From Fibrobacteria bacterium (GTDB taxonomy: Bacteria > Fibrobacterota > Fibrobacteria > UBA11236 > JADFYW01), in assembly GCA_015232855.1 (NCBI GenBank), contig JADFYW010000039.1:1-32527 (forward strand): 32,527 bases of DNA. The letters run 5' to 3'. The notes beneath the pieces were generated by a model. The model saw only the letters and a program-made list of their open reading frames with translations. It did not search any database and had not been told where the DNA came from. Positions 22,517-32,183 of this stretch are shown piece after piece. The translations under genes were made by a program, and so were the position numbers. Position 1 is the first letter of the stretch. Every line of letters starts with the position of its first letter.

Positions 22517-23581
22517 GTGGCAAAGGCGTTTTTTAATGACAACGAAGGCAATCAGGGTAAGGAAACCAAGATTCAGCAATTTGATATTTCAGGTAGAAAA
22601 AAAGCTGCGATTGTGTTGGTTGCACTGGGCACAGAAGCATCGGCCCAAATACTCAAACATCTCGATGACGGTGAAGTAGAAGCTATCACTACAGAAATTT
22701 CTACTATAGAAGGGGTAACGCCTGTGATGCGCGAAGCCGTCCTTGAAGAATTTCATCAGATGGCCCTGGCGCAGCAGTTTATTTCTCAGGGTGGAGTGGA
22801 TTATGCGCAAGAAGTGCTTGAGCAAGCTGTAGGCCCCAGAAAAGCCCGGGAAATCCTTGAGCGCGTTCAAAACGCTATCCGCACAACGGGTTTTAACCTG
22901 CTTGAAGGTGTAGACCCTTCCCAGCTGGTAACATTTATCCAGAAAGAACATCCTCAGACTATTGCTCTATTGCTGGCCCATATTGATGCCCAACATGCAG
23001 CTCCTATCTTATCTGCTCTTCCACAAGAGGTACAGGTGGATGTGGCTACTCGTATAGCCACGATGGAAAGTATTTCACCGGAGGTACTACGGCAGGTGGA
23101 AGGCGTGTTATCTCAGACCATCAGAAACCTTTTTGGTGGAGATGTATCTGAGATTGGTGGAGTAAAATCTGTTGCGGAAATTCTCAATTTTGCGGACAGG
23201 GGTTCGGAAAAAAATATTCTCGGAAACCTGGAACGTGAAAATCCCGAACTTGCAACCGAAATCAAAAACCTTATGTTTGTATTTGAAGATATTATGCTGC
23301 TTGATGATCGTTCCATGCAACGTTTGATGAAAGAAATTGATACTAAAGAACTGGGTCTTGCGCTTAAGGGTGCTCCTGATGACACCCAGGATAAATTCTT
23401 TAAGAACATGAGTAGCCGTGCTTCTGAAATGATAAAAGATGATATGGAATTTATGGGTCCTGTAAGAATCAAAGATGTAGAAGAAGCTCAACAAGCCATT
23501 GTTGATGTTGTACGCAGGCTGGAAGATGATGGAGAAATCGTAATTAGTGGCCGTGGTGGTGAAGACGAAATTATTGTATAG
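22517..23581 (+). CDS. fliG: Flagellar motor switch protein FliG
   Basis: This 354-residue C-ring protein couples MotA torque to the MS ring. Domains are in order: FliF-binding N-terminal domain (GRKKAAIVLVALGTEASAQ), middle domain with LVTFIQKEHPQTIALLLAHI (EHPQT motif), and C-terminal torque domain with FEDIMLLDDRSMQRLMKEID and the charged helix region APDDTQDKFFKNMSSRASEM. It ends in the usual GEIVISGRGGEDEIIV. The start is GTG at 22517 with GAGAGGGA upstream. A long leader with its own promoter candidate suggests fliG and the genes after it can be expressed apart from fliF. Confidence 0.98.
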   Translation: MAKAFFNDNEGNQGKETKIQQFDISGRKKAAIVLVALGTEASAQILKHLDDGEVEAITTEISTIEGVTPVMREAVLEEFHQMALAQQFISQGGVDYAQEVLEQAVGPRKAREILERVQNAIRTTGFNLLEGVDPSQLVTFIQKEHPQTIALLLAHIDAQHAAPILSALPQEVQVDVATRIATMESISPEVLRQVEGVLSQTIRNLFGGDVSEIGGVKSVAEILNFADRGSEKNILGNLERENPELATEIKNLMFVFEDIMLLDDRSMQRLMKEIDTKELGLALKGAPDDTQDKFFKNMSSRASEMIKDDMEFMGPVRIKDVEEAQQAIVDVVRRLEDDGEIVISGRGGEDEIIV

Positions 23582-23589
23582 GAGAACAC

Positions 23590-24411
23590 ATGACACAACT
23601 TGGAGATGATCTTAATTCGTCTGAAAAATCAAAGTTTTCTACAGTGGGAGTAACCCGCATTCTCAAGGCAGGGTGTAGAATGGATGTATGCGACTTTTCG
23701 ATGGGTGGCTTGAAATTGGATTCCATGGAGATGCCTGGCCGAAAAAAACCTGGTAAGGAAGATTATCAGATAAAAATTGAGAATCTGGAGAAACAAGTTC
23801 ATGCGAAAACGGCAGAAATTGCCCAATTGCAGAAACAACTGAGTCAGGCCACTCAACAGGCTTCTCAGGACGGATATCAAAAAGGAAAGGCGGAAGGACG
23901 TCAGGAAGGAGAACAAGCAGCCGGACAGATATATACTACCTCAGTTGAAGCAATGCAGCAAGAACTAGAGTCTATTGTGGGTGCACTCAATCACGAAAAA
24001 TTCACATTGATAAAAGGATATGAGAAAGATGTATTGGCCATTATTATGACTTGCATTCGGAAAGTATTCAGTGAATTGGCAGATAACTATGAAGAGGCTG
24101 TTTGCCTGGTAGTTCGGGATGCTATTAGCGCGCTGGAAGCAGCTCATTCACTTACTATAAGAGTGAATCCAGAAGATTTTAAAGTAGTAAACACCAACCA
24201 GAGTCTTTGGATGCCGGTTTCCCAGAAAATGGAAGAAGTAAAAGTAGAAATGGATGAGGGAGTGAGTAAATCATCATGCGTGATAGAATCCGGTGCTTCG
24301 TCTGCAGAAATTTCTGTGAATGGGTTACTTATGGATATTGAAAAACAACTTGAGGCTGTTTTTAATGAGAAATTTAAAACAGAAGAAACAGTTGAAGAAA
24401 CTCCTCAATAG
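23590..24411 (+). CDS. fliH: Flagellar assembly protein FliH
   Basis: This 273-residue regulator of the export ATPase forms a FliH2-FliI complex. The N-terminal 55 residues are variable. A coiled-coil (about 58-95) leads into a GxxxG-type repeat segment (GYQKGKAEGRQEGEQAAG, about residues 97-114), the hallmark of FliH. The C-terminal half carries the conserved globular domain (LAIIMTCIRKVFSELADNYE, LTIRVNPEDFKVV, SSCVIESGASSAEISVNG). AGGAGAA precedes the ATG, 8 nt after the fliG stop. The stop at 24411 lies 16 nt before the preferred fliI start. Confidence 0.92.
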   Translation: MTQLGDDLNSSEKSKFSTVGVTRILKAGCRMDVCDFSMGGLKLDSMEMPGRKKPGKEDYQIKIENLEKQVHAKTAEIAQLQKQLSQATQQASQDGYQKGKAEGRQEGEQAAGQIYTTSVEAMQQELESIVGALNHEKFTLIKGYEKDVLAIIMTCIRKVFSELADNYEEAVCLVVRDAISALEAAHSLTIRVNPEDFKVVNTNQSLWMPVSQKMEEVKVEMDEGVSKSSCVIESGASSAEISVNGLLMDIEKQLEAVFNEKFKTEETVEETPQ

Positions 24412-24427
24412 AACGAAAAAAAAGCAT

Positions 24428-25744
24428 ATGGATAGTGGATTATCATCTTACCGGGAAGCACTTGAAAAGGTGTCTCCCTTGCGTGTAAAAGGAAAAGTAA
24501 CAAAAGTTATTGGTCTTATTATTGAGAGTGCAGGGCCGGTGGCTAGCATGGGAGAGTTATGTGAAGTCTATCAGAACTCGACCTATATAGGCATGGCCGA
24601 AGTGGTAGGGTTTCGTGATTCGTCTACTCTTCTTATGGCTCTTACCGCAATGGATAAAATGCGGCCTGGTATGGATGTTGTTGCTACTAAAAGACCCTTT
24701 TCTGCACAGGTGAGCGAAGGCCTTTTGGGTCGGGTTATTAGTGGACTGGGTGAGCCCCTGGATGGAAAAGGGCCACTTGCTTCGGGGAGTGAAGTAGATT
24801 TACACCAAAGCCCGCCAAACCCCATGGAACGGCAGCGGATTGCAGATGTCATGGTGACCGGAATCAGGGCAATTGATGGTTTTCGGACCATGGGCAAGGG
24901 GCAGCGCCTGGGGATCTTTTCTGGTTCGGGAGTTGGCAAGTCGGTACTCATGGGAATGATTGCCAGAAATTGTAAGGCGGACATAAATGTTGTTGCCCTC
25001 ATAGGGGAACGTGGGAGAGAATTAAAAGAATTTATTGAAAAGGATCTGGGCGAAGAAGGTTTGAAGCGTTCGATTGTTGTTGTTGCTACAGCAGATACAC
25101 CGGCAATTGTCCGCGTAAAAGCAGCGTTTTTAGCAACAGCTATAGCAGAACACTTTCGGGATCAGGGGAAAGACGTTATGTTGATGATGGATTCATCAAC
25201 GCGTATTGCCCTGGCTCAGCGTGAAATAGGTCTGGCCGCCGGTGAACCGCCTACCACTCGTGGTTTTCCGCCATCAGTATTTTCAATGCTGCCAAGGCTT
25301 TTTGAACGTGCTGGTATGGGCAAGTGTGGCTCTATCACCGCTCTCTATACGGTGCTGGTGGAAGGTGATGACCTGGATGAGCCAATATCTGATGCGGTCC
25401 GGTCAGTTTTAGATGGGCATATTGTGCTTTCTCGTGATCTTGCCAACCGAAATCATTATCCCGCTATACAAGTGTTACAGAGTGTGAGCCGTTGTTTTAC
25501 TGATGTGGTCACAGATAAACAGAAAGAGGCAGTAGGGCAGTTATTGAAGTATATGGCAATATACGCAGATTCTGAAGATATGATACAACTTGGCGCCTAT
25601 GTTAAAGGAACAAATGCGGATCTTGATCAGGCTGTTGAGCTTAATCCGTTGGTGGAAAAGTTTTTGATGCAGCAAATCGAAGAAACAACAGATTTTGATG
25701 AGGCATTGAATCAACTGTCTGATATCAAAGGGCATATACCATGA
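24428..25744 (+). CDS. fliI: Flagellum-specific ATPase FliI
   Basis: This 438-residue F1-beta-like ATPase of the flagellar export apparatus has Walker A FSGSGVGKSV near residues 164-173, LIGERGRELKEFIEKDLG, Walker B VMLMMDSSTRIA near residue 251 and the FERAG arginine-bearing segment. The N-terminal beta-barrel (GKVTKVIGLIIESAGP) is complete. The start at 24428 gives the usual FliI length and the N-terminus MDSGLSSYREALEKV; in-frame ATGs at 24320 and 24365 would overlap fliH and add a Lys-rich stretch not seen in the family. The ribosome site at 24428 is poor, so the 24365 start (GAGG about 9 nt upstream) cannot be wholly excluded. Confidence 0.95.
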   Translation: MDSGLSSYREALEKVSPLRVKGKVTKVIGLIIESAGPVASMGELCEVYQNSTYIGMAEVVGFRDSSTLLMALTAMDKMRPGMDVVATKRPFSAQVSEGLLGRVISGLGEPLDGKGPLASGSEVDLHQSPPNPMERQRIADVMVTGIRAIDGFRTMGKGQRLGIFSGSGVGKSVLMGMIARNCKADINVVALIGERGRELKEFIEKDLGEEGLKRSIVVVATADTPAIVRVKAAFLATAIAEHFRDQGKDVMLMMDSSTRIALAQREIGLAAGEPPTTRGFPPSVFSMLPRLFERAGMGKCGSITALYTVLVEGDDLDEPISDAVRSVLDGHIVLSRDLANRNHYPAIQVLQSVSRCFTDVVTDKQKEAVGQLLKYMAIYADSEDMIQLGAYVKGTNADLDQAVELNPLVEKFLMQQIEETTDFDEALNQLSDIKGHIP

Positions 25745-26187
25745 AGCGCTTCTCATTCAGATTGGAAGGCATGCTGAGTTTTAAACAATGGCAGGAAGAT
25801 GACGCGAAGCGAGCCTTAGGTTTTGCTGTACAAGCATTACAGGAAAAGAAACAATACAAGCAAAAATTACAAACGGAACATGAAACCCTCGTAGTTCTGC
25901 GCCGGGAGAGTCCTCTCCTGGGGCCTATGGAACACATGCATTTTATTCGTTATGGTAATAAGTTGGTGGTTGATATAACCAAGCAGCAACAAGCAATTGA
26001 AGAACAAGAAAAGGTGGTGCTTGCAAAAACAAAAGAATTGAATAAGGCCATGATTGAACGAAAGAAAATGGAAAAACTGCGGGAACGGTCACTTCAGCGT
26101 TATGTAAAAGATAAAAAGCGGAAAGATACCGGGATATTGGATGAGGTGTCTACCAATTTCTATGGGCGGGAAAAAGCACTTTCATGA
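25741..26187 (+). CDS. fliJ: Flagellar export chaperone FliJ
   Basis: This 148-residue all-helical coiled-coil protein is typical of FliJ, which fits into the FliI ring like a rotary stalk and cycles export chaperones. The N-terminus MKRFSFRLEGMLSFKQWQED is characteristic (phenylalanine-rich start, then a long helix). Charged heptads continue through KQQQAIEEQEKVVLAKTKEL and the Lys/Arg-rich end. It overlaps the fliI stop by ATGA and is itself overlapped by ATGA with the next gene, so translation is coupled on both sides. Confidence 0.9.
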   Translation: MKRFSFRLEGMLSFKQWQEDDAKRALGFAVQALQEKKQYKQKLQTEHETLVVLRRESPLLGPMEHMHFIRYGNKLVVDITKQQQAIEEQEKVVLAKTKELNKAMIERKKMEKLRERSLQRYVKDKKRKDTGILDEVSTNFYGREKALS

Positions 26188-29100
26188 AGCCGTTATTGCA
26201 GAGAGGTAAATTCGTTGCCTGCGTTATATGGCTGATGACAGGCGTCGCATATTCGCTTTCTATTGACGTAAGTAATTTTCGTAATGGCTTGAGTGGTTCT
26301 GCAGATACCAGCCACCTTGCTTCTGGCTGGGGAAGTAGTCTGGAAGTAGCCATCAATTATTATGATTTATTACCGGTATTGCAGCCCGTTACTCTTAATA
26401 AGGGTATCTTGAATAATGGTTTGTCTGGGGCAAATCCGGTTGTGGTAAACAGTGATGGCCAGACTTTTAAAATTGCGTATACGTCCTGGTATGATGCTCA
26501 CAATTTATTCAATAATTCACAGCCCCAGGCGAGCATTGTAATCCGGACGCTTAGTCTGGAGTCCGATACGGTTGTATTTTCTGATTCGGCATTTATTGTT
26601 GCTCAGTCAGAAAATCCTTCTGATAAAACAGGATATTTCTATGGTAATACTCCTGCCTTTGTTCCACCCCCACCCACCTATATGAATTTTGCTGCGGAAG
26701 GAGATGGCTTTGCGGCTTATTGGACGACGCTTACCCCGAATGGTCCTATAAGACGTTCCAGCGATAATGATATTGCTGGCAAGACGGACGCTTCTTCTTT
26801 TGGAGTATATGTGCCCACACCGGGTAATTGGGAACTTTTAACAGATTATTACGGTACACTGGGTATGGCTGCTCAGCCTGGTAGTAATGCTGACAAATTG
26901 GTACTGGCCTATGAATATAAAATCGGTCCGGCACAAATTCGTTTGCGTTGGGAAAATTTAGGTGATCGTACGTCAAAAGTAGCGACTATAACCAGAACCG
27001 CATTTGCAGCAGTAGATTTTGCTGTGGCGGCCAGTTCCAATGGCAATGTGTTGGCGGTATGGCGAGAAGATAGTCTTTTGTGGGGTGTGGGGTACAATAA
27101 CTCACAAGTTCAAATAATGGCACCAAAACAACTTGATACCGAACAAATATATTTTCAAACTATAATCGGGGGGCATACCTATAGGCAGTATGGGATTGCT
27201 CCACTCTCAAATACCGAGTTTGTGGTAACCTATGGCAAAGGAGATGTAATATATTACTCTATTGTAAATGTAAGTAATGGGGGTATTACAACAGCAGAAT
27301 CTTTGACACCTGCTACCAAACAGTGTTACTTTCCGGATGTAGCGGTTTCGACTGAATATGTGGTGTTTTCGTGGTATGGGAATATGTATGGGGGTAACCG
27401 GCAGATTGAGTGTGCATGGTTTTCACGCACTGGGGCAACCATTGATACGGACTCGAGACAAGACAAATACCTTACAGGAGAAAATGTATCTTTTAATGTA
27501 GGGAACAATTGGCAGGCATGGCATAATTATCGCGTACCCAATATTGCTGTTGATGAGCAAGGTGATTTTGCAGTAGCTTATGACAACGGATTTGATGCTA
27601 AAGCAGCTGCCTGGCGAAATACGCCCATGTATTTTAGTACCGCCTATTTTCTCAGTGACAGCATAGTGCTTGGGGATAATGGTTCCAGTTATTCATTAGA
27701 CCCTGCAGTTGATTCGGTAGCTATCACCAGTGTCCGGTTGACTCCTGATGATCAAGGTGAAGTACTTCTCTCATTTGGGGCTGGCGGTAGTTATAGCTCT
27801 TTTTCACAGGTGATTGATACCGGTGCCCTTGCGTCGCCCTTGAAAGGTAATTTTAACAGACTGAAGTATCGAGTGAACCTGGAAACGGAGTCGCTTTCTT
27901 TGAAGTCTACACCAAGCGTTTCTGCTTTATCGATTGACTATAATATCAAGCCCCATACAGCTGTGGTTGAAACCCTACAGTTGGGTACTTCGGGCGCTGT
28001 GCAGATATATGACCCTGCAAACAATTATAATTTAGTTGCCAGACAGGATACTTTGCGATTAATAGCCTGGGCATTTGATGTTGATAATGATGTGGGTTTC
28101 CGAATTTTGACCACGGATAGTGCTGCACAAGATAATTCACCTGAATCAAAAGGGGCGGGTTTCTATCGAAGTGTATTATCTGTACCTCCGTTGGAGGTAG
28201 TAAAACAAAATCATCAGGTTGAAATAATTACCATTGATGGTGAAGGATGGACTTCTGAGGCGGTTACATTGCGAGTGAATTATTTCAATTACCCACCGGT
28301 CCCTTCTGTATCATTTCAAAAAAACAGGTATCCGAAATCAGCCGAAAAAGATACTATACCGTTGTATGAACGTATGCGTGTGCTACTTCGAGCAAGAGAT
28401 ACCGCTGCAGTTATCGTACAATTCAATGACGGCAATGATACTGAATCAAGGGTCCAGTTCTTTTCGGGTGATGTACAGCTTTATGATAGTGTGGTATCTG
28501 CGGGGGTTCCATTGGTAATTCCCTTTACGGCTAGTTTGGCAGATACCGGTGTGCAACACCGAATTTTATTTTCGGATCAGGATACCACAGTTGAATTTGA
28601 GTTTGTAGCTGATTATGCAAATGATGTTCCGGTTATGACTTCGAATTTTATTAAACACCAGGGAGCGGAAGTTGATAGAATTTATGTGCCCAATGGCGGG
28701 GGCAGTGATACCCTGGCAATTACTTCAGATGAGGTATTTGTTGTCCATGTGGATGATACTGCCCGGGTATTCCTGGAATGTACTGATTCAGTAGATAATG
28801 CGCTGGAACTTAAAGTATATCGGCAGAGTAATCTTATACTGGACAGTACCGTTATTGTGGGGGAGCCTTTTGAATTTATAGTGCAGTCAGATAGTACTGA
28901 AGATACTTCTGTTGTGGTAATAAGTTTGTCAGACCCGGATACGACTATATCTGCACGCTTTATGTTACTGCCAAATCAAACGCCCATTCTGCGTTCTATG
29001 TATTCAATTTTAGATGGCCGTGTACGAGATAGTATTTCAGGCGTCTTCGGTGATACAGCGATAGCTATCTCTCCCTTGCAAACAGACAGCTTAGTGATTT

Positions 29101-31031
29101 CGTACGGACATGGCGGGCCTGTAGGAGGGGGATTCCCCCATGTTTCCTGGCGTGTGCTCAGTCGACCTGAAGATTGTGCTATACAAGAGCTTAGTTGTTA
29201 TGAAGAGGATACTGTTTTATGGGGTGATACGGCAGTTTTTGTTTATAACGTAGATCAGGAAAAACTGATAATCCAAATAAAGGATGTATATTCCGCATTT
29301 TTTAGAGACACTATTACACTTTATTACCCGTTTCTGGATACGAGTACGGCAAAAAATGAAGAGCTGCGAGAAGAGCTGTTAGCACTCGAGTCTGATACTG
29401 CTTATGTACTTGGATCAACTGCATCGGGTCGTTTGGATACCATATCGTTTTTAAATAGTGGTTCTGCTATGTTGCAAATAGACTCCATAAAAACGGGCGT
29501 TGATAATGGCGACTGGTTGCATATAACTCTCTCCTGGACCACTCCTGAAAATGAATTCAGAAAGTTGAAAATTGATGAGGCCACAGATGCTTATCAACTT
29601 ACGAGTCCGCTAAATATTGCCCCGGAAAGCAAAATAACACTTGGCTTTTTGTTTTTTTCGGATTCTTTAAAAGGAGACTCCGTGATTCAAGATACCCTCT
29701 TTTTGGCTACGAGTGATTTTAATAATCCTGTTTTAAAATTACCCTTTAAGTTTCGCTATATTGATTTACCGATACTCTCACTTTCGGTGGACACGACTGG
29801 CCGTTTTTCGCCCCTCCTGAAAACAGTTGCTAGTATATTACCGCCGGTTAAAAGGCAAACCAGTATTATTTTTTCTTTTTCTGAACCTGTCCGTTTATCT
29901 ACTGTTCTTCCGGGGACTATAAGTATTTATTCGTATCTGGATTCTTTAAAAACTGGCGGGATAATTCCAATTGCAAGCGCATACCCGGATTATTTGCATA
30001 AAATTTATTATCGTTCGTTGTCTGGCCAGTTATCGGGTTCTTTGGTTGATACTCTTATTTTTTCACCTCATTATACTTCCCCGGGAGATTCACTGGGAGT
30101 GCAGCCCCGGCCTGGTGCTTTTCTACCCCGGGATATTATTCGTATACAAGTATCTAATTCTATTACCGATTCGGTGGGAAATGCTCTTGATTTGGGTTTG
30201 CGAAAAATTGCTGCTATTCCCGGGTCTCAAGATTCGTTGTTTACACTTTCGGTTGATACATCACGGTTAAGTGTGGTGAGTACCGTGCCTGCAAACCATA
30301 GTATCAGCTTTGATCCGGAAGACCCTATTGAAATACGTTTTAATCGGCCGGTGGCCTATACGTACGAACATGACACTGCTGGTGTTATTGTTTCAGTTGA
30401 TACTGTAAATTTGTTGTCAGATTCTAATCTTACAGTTAATGTATCTTCAGCCTTTCATGGAACTTATCATTTGAGGTATCTTCGTCTCACAAATAATGGT
30501 AGGACCTTGCTTATAAGGACCTCGCCTAATATTTTTAGTGTAGATTCGGTAACCGTTTATCTACATAGCAGGATTGGTTCTGTAGATGGATTCACCCTAG
30601 ACGGGAATGGAGACGGTATCGGAAGTTATTGGTTTGATTTTGATCCAGATTCATCGGATGTATTTTCTTTTGGCTTTAAAACCAGGCGAAAAGAATTTTA
30701 TATTTATCCAAATCCCTTTAATTGGTCTAAAGAAAGTCATGCCGAAAGTGAATGCGGTTGTATGACTTTTAAAAATGTGCGTGATATTAAGGGCGTGGAA
30801 ACAGGACAGACGCTTATTTTCAGGATATATACAATCAGCGGAGACCTGGTGTTTAGTTCTGATAGGCGCGTTCAAAACCTGAAACTTTTGCAGGGTGATA
30901 CTGAGCCTGCCTGGAAATGGGATTTAACCAACAACTATTCAAAAAAAGTAGCAACGGGAATGTATATATACTCGATATCTGTAAAATCCAAAGGGTTGGT
31001 AAAAAAAGGCAAACTAGCTGTTATCCGGTAA
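26184..31031 (+). CDS. Giant exported multidomain protein with C-terminal sorting-type domain
   Basis: This 1615-residue protein has a signal peptide (VACVIWLMTGVAYSLS), so it is exported. Residues about 30-560 are beta-rich and propeller-like (repeated AxSxEYVVFSWYG, IAVDEQGDFAVAYDNG blocks). Residues about 697-930 hold two tandem related domains of about 115 residues. Residues about 1235-1500 read as two Big_5/SbsA-type Ig-like domains (IIFSFSEPV, IEIRFNRPV). Residues about 1503-1615 form a FlgD-Ig/T9SS-type C-terminal domain: FYIYPNPFNW, FRIYTISGDLVFSS, KKVATGMYIYSISV and a final KLAVIR. Cys is rare. The ATG overlaps the fliJ stop as ATGA, which ties it to the flagellar operon. Surface or cell-envelope location is likely; the function is unknown. 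It could be a sheath, adhesin or hook-associated protein. Confidence 0.85.
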   Translation: MKPLLQRGKFVACVIWLMTGVAYSLSIDVSNFRNGLSGSADTSHLASGWGSSLEVAINYYDLLPVLQPVTLNKGILNNGLSGANPVVVNSDGQTFKIAYTSWYDAHNLFNNSQPQASIVIRTLSLESDTVVFSDSAFIVAQSENPSDKTGYFYGNTPAFVPPPPTYMNFAAEGDGFAAYWTTLTPNGPIRRSSDNDIAGKTDASSFGVYVPTPGNWELLTDYYGTLGMAAQPGSNADKLVLAYEYKIGPAQIRLRWENLGDRTSKVATITRTAFAAVDFAVAASSNGNVLAVWREDSLLWGVGYNNSQVQIMAPKQLDTEQIYFQTIIGGHTYRQYGIAPLSNTEFVVTYGKGDVIYYSIVNVSNGGITTAESLTPATKQCYFPDVAVSTEYVVFSWYGNMYGGNRQIECAWFSRTGATIDTDSRQDKYLTGENVSFNVGNNWQAWHNYRVPNIAVDEQGDFAVAYDNGFDAKAAAWRNTPMYFSTAYFLSDSIVLGDNGSSYSLDPAVDSVAITSVRLTPDDQGEVLLSFGAGGSYSSFSQVIDTGALASPLKGNFNRLKYRVNLETESLSLKSTPSVSALSIDYNIKPHTAVVETLQLGTSGAVQIYDPANNYNLVARQDTLRLIAWAFDVDNDVGFRILTTDSAAQDNSPESKGAGFYRSVLSVPPLEVVKQNHQVEIITIDGEGWTSEAVTLRVNYFNYPPVPSVSFQKNRYPKSAEKDTIPLYERMRVLLRARDTAAVIVQFNDGNDTESRVQFFSGDVQLYDSVVSAGVPLVIPFTASLADTGVQHRILFSDQDTTVEFEFVADYANDVPVMTSNFIKHQGAEVDRIYVPNGGGSDTLAITSDEVFVVHVDDTARVFLECTDSVDNALELKVYRQSNLILDSTVIVGEPFEFIVQSDSTEDTSVVVISLSDPDTTISARFMLLPNQTPILRSMYSILDGRVRDSISGVFGDTAIAISPLQTDSLVISYGHGGPVGGGFPHVSWRVLSRPEDCAIQELSCYEEDTVLWGDTAVFVYNVDQEKLIIQIKDVYSAFFRDTITLYYPFLDTSTAKNEELREELLALESDTAYVLGSTASGRLDTISFLNSGSAMLQIDSIKTGVDNGDWLHITLSWTTPENEFRKLKIDEATDAYQLTSPLNIAPESKITLGFLFFSDSLKGDSVIQDTLFLATSDFNNPVLKLPFKFRYIDLPILSLSVDTTGRFSPLLKTVASILPPVKRQTSIIFSFSEPVRLSTVLPGTISIYSYLDSLKTGGIIPIASAYPDYLHKIYYRSLSGQLSGSLVDTLIFSPHYTSPGDSLGVQPRPGAFLPRDIIRIQVSNSITDSVGNALDLGLRKIAAIPGSQDSLFTLSVDTSRLSVVSTVPANHSISFDPEDPIEIRFNRPVAYTYEHDTAGVIVSVDTVNLLSDSNLTVNVSSAFHGTYHLRYLRLTNNGRTLLIRTSPNIFSVDSVTVYLHSRIGSVDGFTLDGNGDGIGSYWFDFDPDSSDVFSFGFKTRRKEFYIYPNPFNWSKESHAESECGCMTFKNVRDIKGVETGQTLIFRIYTISGDLVFSSDRRVQNLKLLQGDTEPAWKWDLTNNYSKKVATGMYIYSISVKSKGLVKKGKLAVIR

Positions 31032-31057
31032 GCTTGCTTAGACCGTCTAATTCCAGA

Positions 31058-32083
31058 TTATTCAAATACAACAGAACTTTTGCCGTCGGTATGAATGGCT
31101 TCTCCTATGAGAGAGACTTTTTCTCCTGCATTTGTGAGACGTGAAGAGATGTTGGCGGCCATATCTGTAGGGACGATTACTACCATTCCAATGCCCATGT
31201 TGAAAGTGCGGTACATTTCATCTGTTTCTACATTACCTTTTTCCTGAATGAGTTTGAACACCGGTGGGACATCCCAGGCATTCCGGTCCAGTTTTATACT
31301 GATACCTTCGGGCAGTATCCGGGGGATATTTCCTTCAAATCCACCTCCGGTGATATGAGCGAGACCATGAATCAGTTCATCCTCTACCAAGGGTAGAATC
31401 CCGGCGAGGTATGACTTATGGGGCTCTACCAGAGCCTCTCCCAGTGTAGTATTAAAACCTGGAGGTGTTTCATTGAGATTCATGCCCGCTTCAAGCAGTG
31501 TTTTACGTACCATTGAAAAACCGTTGGTGTGCAGACCGGAAGAGGCCAGGCCCAGAACCGTATCACCTGCGGTAATCTTGCTGCCGTCTATCAGTTTGGA
31601 TTTATCCACTACTCCCACAATACAGCCAGCAAGATCGAAATCATTTTGATGATAAATACCGGGCATCTCAGCTGTTTCGCCTCCTAGCAGAGCGCATTTA
31701 TTTTCTTTACAGGCGGAAGTGAGGCCTTCTACTACACCGATAAGGGCTTCTTCATTCAATACTCCCGTAGCGTAGTAGTCCATGAAAAACAGAGGTCGTG
31801 CTCCCTGTACGAGAATGTCATCTACACAATGGTTTACAATATCCCGGCCAGGGTAAGAAAATTTTTCCATTTCGATGGCTATACGAATTTTTGTACCAAC
31901 CCCGTCAATTGAGGACACCAGGAGCGGTTCTTTCATATTAAGCCCGGCTATTGAAAAAAGTCCTCCAAAATTCCCAAAATCTGCTTTGACACGATGGGAA
32001 AATGTGCTTTTAACCATGCTTTTTATAGCACTCATTGCTCTCTCTGCTTTTTGAATATCTACGCCTGCATCTGTGTATTTCAT
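31058..32083 (-). CDS. purM: Phosphoribosylformylglycinamidine cyclo-ligase (AIR synthetase)
   Basis: This 341-residue enzyme converts FGAM to AIR with ATP in purine synthesis. Diagnostic stretches are KYTDAGVDIQKAE at the start, LLVSSIDGVGTKIRIA, GRDIVNHCVDDILVQGARPL, ALLGGETAEMPGIY, LGLASSGLHTNGFSMVRK and AHITGGGFEGNIPRIL. The start at 32083 (GAGAG about 8 nt upstream) gives the standard N-terminus; an in-frame ATG at 32149 would add 22 hydrophobic residues foreign to PurM. It is convergent with the giant exported protein and divergent from the truncated gene at the window end. No purine operon partners are adjacent. Confidence 0.97.
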   Translation of the reverse strand: MKYTDAGVDIQKAERAMSAIKSMVKSTFSHRVKADFGNFGGLFSIAGLNMKEPLLVSSIDGVGTKIRIAIEMEKFSYPGRDIVNHCVDDILVQGARPLFFMDYYATGVLNEEALIGVVEGLTSACKENKCALLGGETAEMPGIYHQNDFDLAGCIVGVVDKSKLIDGSKITAGDTVLGLASSGLHTNGFSMVRKTLLEAGMNLNETPPGFNTTLGEALVEPHKSYLAGILPLVEDELIHGLAHITGGGFEGNIPRILPEGISIKLDRNAWDVPPVFKLIQEKGNVETDEMYRTFNMGIGMVVIVPTDMAANISSRLTNAGEKVSLIGEAIHTDGKSSVVFE

Positions 32084-32183
32084 TTTACTCTCATTTTTAG
32101 TGATGATAAAATAAAGGATAGTAATTTCTACTAAAAAGAAAAAAGCCAAAAGACTTGTTAAATTATAATTTCTTAAGAGATCT

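Noticed and set aside
23108..23596. Antisense frame of about 160 codons within fliG
   Set aside because: It is the shadow of a highly conserved gene, with no ribosome site and composition unlike a protein.
24320..24427. N-terminal extension of fliI inside fliH
   Set aside because: It adds a Lys-rich stretch foreign to FliI and overlaps fliH in another frame. Start 24428 gives the usual length, though 24365 stays possible.
31038..31050. TTAGAC-C-GTCTAA palindrome between the giant gene and purM as a terminator
   Set aside because: A single-base centre leaves no loop, and there is no T-run on either strand.
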